64,000 bases of DNA, taken from QHXQ01 sp036389395 (GTDB lineage Bacteria > Acidobacteriota > Blastocatellia > Pyrinomonadales > Pyrinomonadaceae). The DNA lies in the NCBI GenBank assembly GCA_036389395.1, contig DASVPY010000052.1, forward strand, positions 75,126 through 139,125, read 5' to 3'. The notes beneath the pieces are model-generated. The model did not search any database. It was not told the origin of the DNA and saw only the letters and a list, made by a program, of their open reading frames with translations. The position numbers and the translations under genes are program-made. Of the stretch, positions 62,455-64,000 are shown in pieces; positions within the stretch are counted from its first letter, which is position 1; each line of letters starts with the position of its first letter.

Positions 62455-63870
62455 ATGACACACGCGCCCGTCACACTACGCTTCGACGCGGGCACGCTGT
62501 TGCTCGACGGGGCGGAGCGCGCCTACCCCGCGCCCGTCCAGTTCAAGTGGGACGCGCGCGTGCTGCGCTGGCGCGCGCCGGCCCTCGCGTACCGCCACGC
62601 CGTCCGCGACCTCATACGCCGCCGCCTGCCTTACGAGGATCGCGCCCGCGCCTATCACACGTTCGACTTCCCGACGAAACTGCTCGCCGAGCCGCGCCCC
62701 TATCAGCAGGAGGCCGTCGAGGCCTGGCGCGCGGCGCAGCGTTGCGGCGTCGTCGTGCTGCCGACGGGCGCGGGCAAGAGCCTGGTCGCGCAGATGTGCG
62801 TCGCGCAGACGCAGCGCTCGACCCTGGTCGTCGTGCCCACGCTCGACCTGATGCAGCAGTGGTACGACCTGCTCGTCGCGTGCTTCCGCGCGGAGGTCGG
62901 CCTCATCGGCGGCGGCTACTTCGAGGTCGGCGCGCTGACGGTGACGACCTACGCGTCGGCCTTCCGCTTCATGGAGCGTTTGGGCAACCAGTTCGGCCTC
63001 GTCATCTTCGACGAGTGCCATCACCTGCCTTCGAGCGTCTACCGCTACGCCGCAGAGATGGCAATCGCGCCGTTTCGTCTGGGGCTGACGGCGACGCCCG
63101 AGCGCGCCGACGGCGCGGACGATAACCTCGAACGCCTCGTCGGCGCCATCGTCTACCGGCGCGAGGCGCACGAGCTGGCGGGCGAGTATCTGGCCGACTA
63201 TCAAATCGTCCGCATCAACGTCCGTTTAAGTCCAGAAGAGCGCGCCCGCTATGAAAACGAGCGCGCCGTCTTCCGACGTTTCCTCGGCGAGAAGCGCATC
63301 GACATGAGCACGCTCGACGGCTGGCGACACTTTATCGCGCTGAGCGCGCGCAGCGAGCAGGGCAGACGCGCGATGATGGCTTACCGTGAGTCGAAACGCA
63401 TCGCGCTCGGCACGGACGCCAAGCTGCGCGTGCTGACCGAACTGCTTGGCCGCCACCGGCGCGACCGCACGCTCATCTTCACCGCCGAAAACGAGATGGT
63501 CTATCGCATCTCCGAGCAGTTTCTGATTCCGGCCATCACGCACCAGACCGGCATCAAGGAGCGACGCGAATGGCTCGAAGCCTTCAACCGTGGCGACGTG
63601 CTGGCGCTCGCCACCTCGAAGGTCTTGAACGAGGGCGTCAACATCCCTGCGGCGAGCGTGGCGGTCGTGCTCTCCGGCTCCGGCTCCGAGCGCGAGCACA
63701 TCCAGCGCCTCGGTCGCATCCTTCGTAAACAGCCTGAGAAGGAGGCTGTCCTTTATGAAGTGGTGACGAGCGAGACGACCGAGGAGGGCATCAGCGAGCG
63801 GCGGACGAGCGCCGCGCAATTCCGCGAGGCGGGCTACAACGCCTTCTTCGGGTGGGCGGGTGAGAACTGA
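62455..63870 (+). CDS. XPB/Ssl2-like SF2 DNA helicase
   Basis: 471 residues. Helicase domain 1: PRPYQQEAVEAW (Q-like motif), Walker A VVVLPTGAGKS (100-109), VVVPTLDLMQQW, VTTYASAF and DECHH (motif II, 186-190), TATPERADG (motif III). Domain 2 ends with LIFTAENEMVYR, LATSKVLNEGVNIPAA and HIQRLGRILRK (motif VI). The N-terminal ~75 residues form the small damage-recognition-like domain found in archaeal XPB. Its stop overlaps the ATG of a DUF790 (Bax1) gene by one base (TGATG). Confidence 0.92.
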   Translation: MTHAPVTLRFDAGTLLLDGAERAYPAPVQFKWDARVLRWRAPALAYRHAVRDLIRRRLPYEDRARAYHTFDFPTKLLAEPRPYQQEAVEAWRAAQRCGVVVLPTGAGKSLVAQMCVAQTQRSTLVVVPTLDLMQQWYDLLVACFRAEVGLIGGGYFEVGALTVTTYASAFRFMERLGNQFGLVIFDECHHLPSSVYRYAAEMAIAPFRLGLTATPERADGADDNLERLVGAIVYRREAHELAGEYLADYQIVRINVRLSPEERARYENERAVFRRFLGEKRIDMSTLDGWRHFIALSARSEQGRRAMMAYRESKRIALGTDAKLRVLTELLGRHRRDRTLIFTAENEMVYRISEQFLIPAITHQTGIKERREWLEAFNRGDVLALATSKVLNEGVNIPAASVAVVLSGSGSEREHIQRLGRILRKQPEKEAVLYEVVTSETTEEGISERRTSAAQFREAGYNAFFGWAGEN

Positions 63871-64000
63871 TGCTGACGGCTGACCTCGCGCAGAGCTGGC
63901 GGCGCGGCGACAAGGTCCGCCCCCTGCACGTGCCCACGGACGACCCCGACAGGCTGGACGACGCGGGCCGCCTCATCAAGCTCTTCGCGGAGCACGAGGG
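63870..64000 (+). CDS. Bax1-like DUF790 nuclease (5' end only)
   Basis: Only the first 43 codons lie in the window: MLTADLAQSWRRGDKVRPLHV then DDPDRLDDAGRLIKLFAEHEG. This is the typical beginning of DUF790 proteins (Bax1), which bind XPB in archaea and cut DNA near bubbles. The ATG shares its A with the TGA of the helicase gene, so the two are coupled. The catalytic region is outside the window. Confidence 0.8.
   Translation, partial: MLTADLAQSWRRGDKVRPLHVPTDDPDRLDDAGRLIKLFAEHE

Overview
The window reads as chromosomal DNA of a GC-rich bacterium (by eye mostly well above 60 percent GC) with densely packed genes and no rRNA, CRISPR array or intact transposase. Several traits suggest an acidobacterium, probably of the Blastocatellia type: a huge secreted HAF/FG-GAP/Calx-beta/DUF4214 protein, the degraded tail of an ADOP-type ABC permease, a small lmo0937-like membrane peptide, and 3' gene ends decorated with low-complexity hairpin repeats. 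The taxonomic assignment is inference from gene content, not from a marker phylogeny.

Layout. 1-12 kb: an acyl-activating enzyme fused to a carrier domain and a PlsC acyltransferase (cut by the left edge), a trypsin-like protease fused to a non-specific nuclease, the secreted repeat protein, an ADOP remnant, a cyclase lipoprotein and a YjdF-like membrane protein. 12-20 kb: birA, a glycosyltransferase, coaX, an unknown protein and a TrmA/RlmD-type methyltransferase, all separated by repeat hairpins, then a MITE-like element and a translationally coupled pair of unknowns. 20-37 kb: HEAT-like protein, comEC, a cupin, a ComEA-like protein, ftsK, prfB (with programmed frameshift), lnt, an NfeD/TPR operon and tRNA-Glu. 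37-40 kb: an AT-richer restriction-modification island. 40-50 kb: DUF2064 protein, MazEF-type pair, selD (itself encoding selenocysteine), an ECF sigma/TonB operon and two inverted ATP-grasp paralogues. 50-60 kb: MobB-like NTPase, MOSC protein, nicotinamidase, a HaeIII-like restriction enzyme without a partner methylase, an AhpD-like selenoprotein (CxxU), a promoter-driven two-gene secreted EF-hand operon, and a divergent MocR/PNPOx-family pair. 60-64 kb: SSB, a zinc-ribbon protein, an XPB-like helicase and the start of a Bax1 (DUF790) nuclease.

Two threads stand out. First, selenium: selD and the AhpD-like gene each carry an in-frame UGA followed by a 7-bp hairpin with a GUG triloop at a distance fitting bacterial SECIS elements, so the organism very probably makes selenoproteins. 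Second, about fifteen intergenic loci hold six families of purine-biased 6-10 nt quasi-repeats (CACGAAG, CACAGAGG, GTTCAAGG, AGAAGCC/GGAGTCA, AACTAACCAATAAC, CCGCAAAGG), mostly arranged as inverted arms that fold into long hairpins. They sit at gene ends, in two cases run into the coding sequence to form the C-terminal tail, and lie close to or inside the start region of the next gene. I do not recognise them as any named element.
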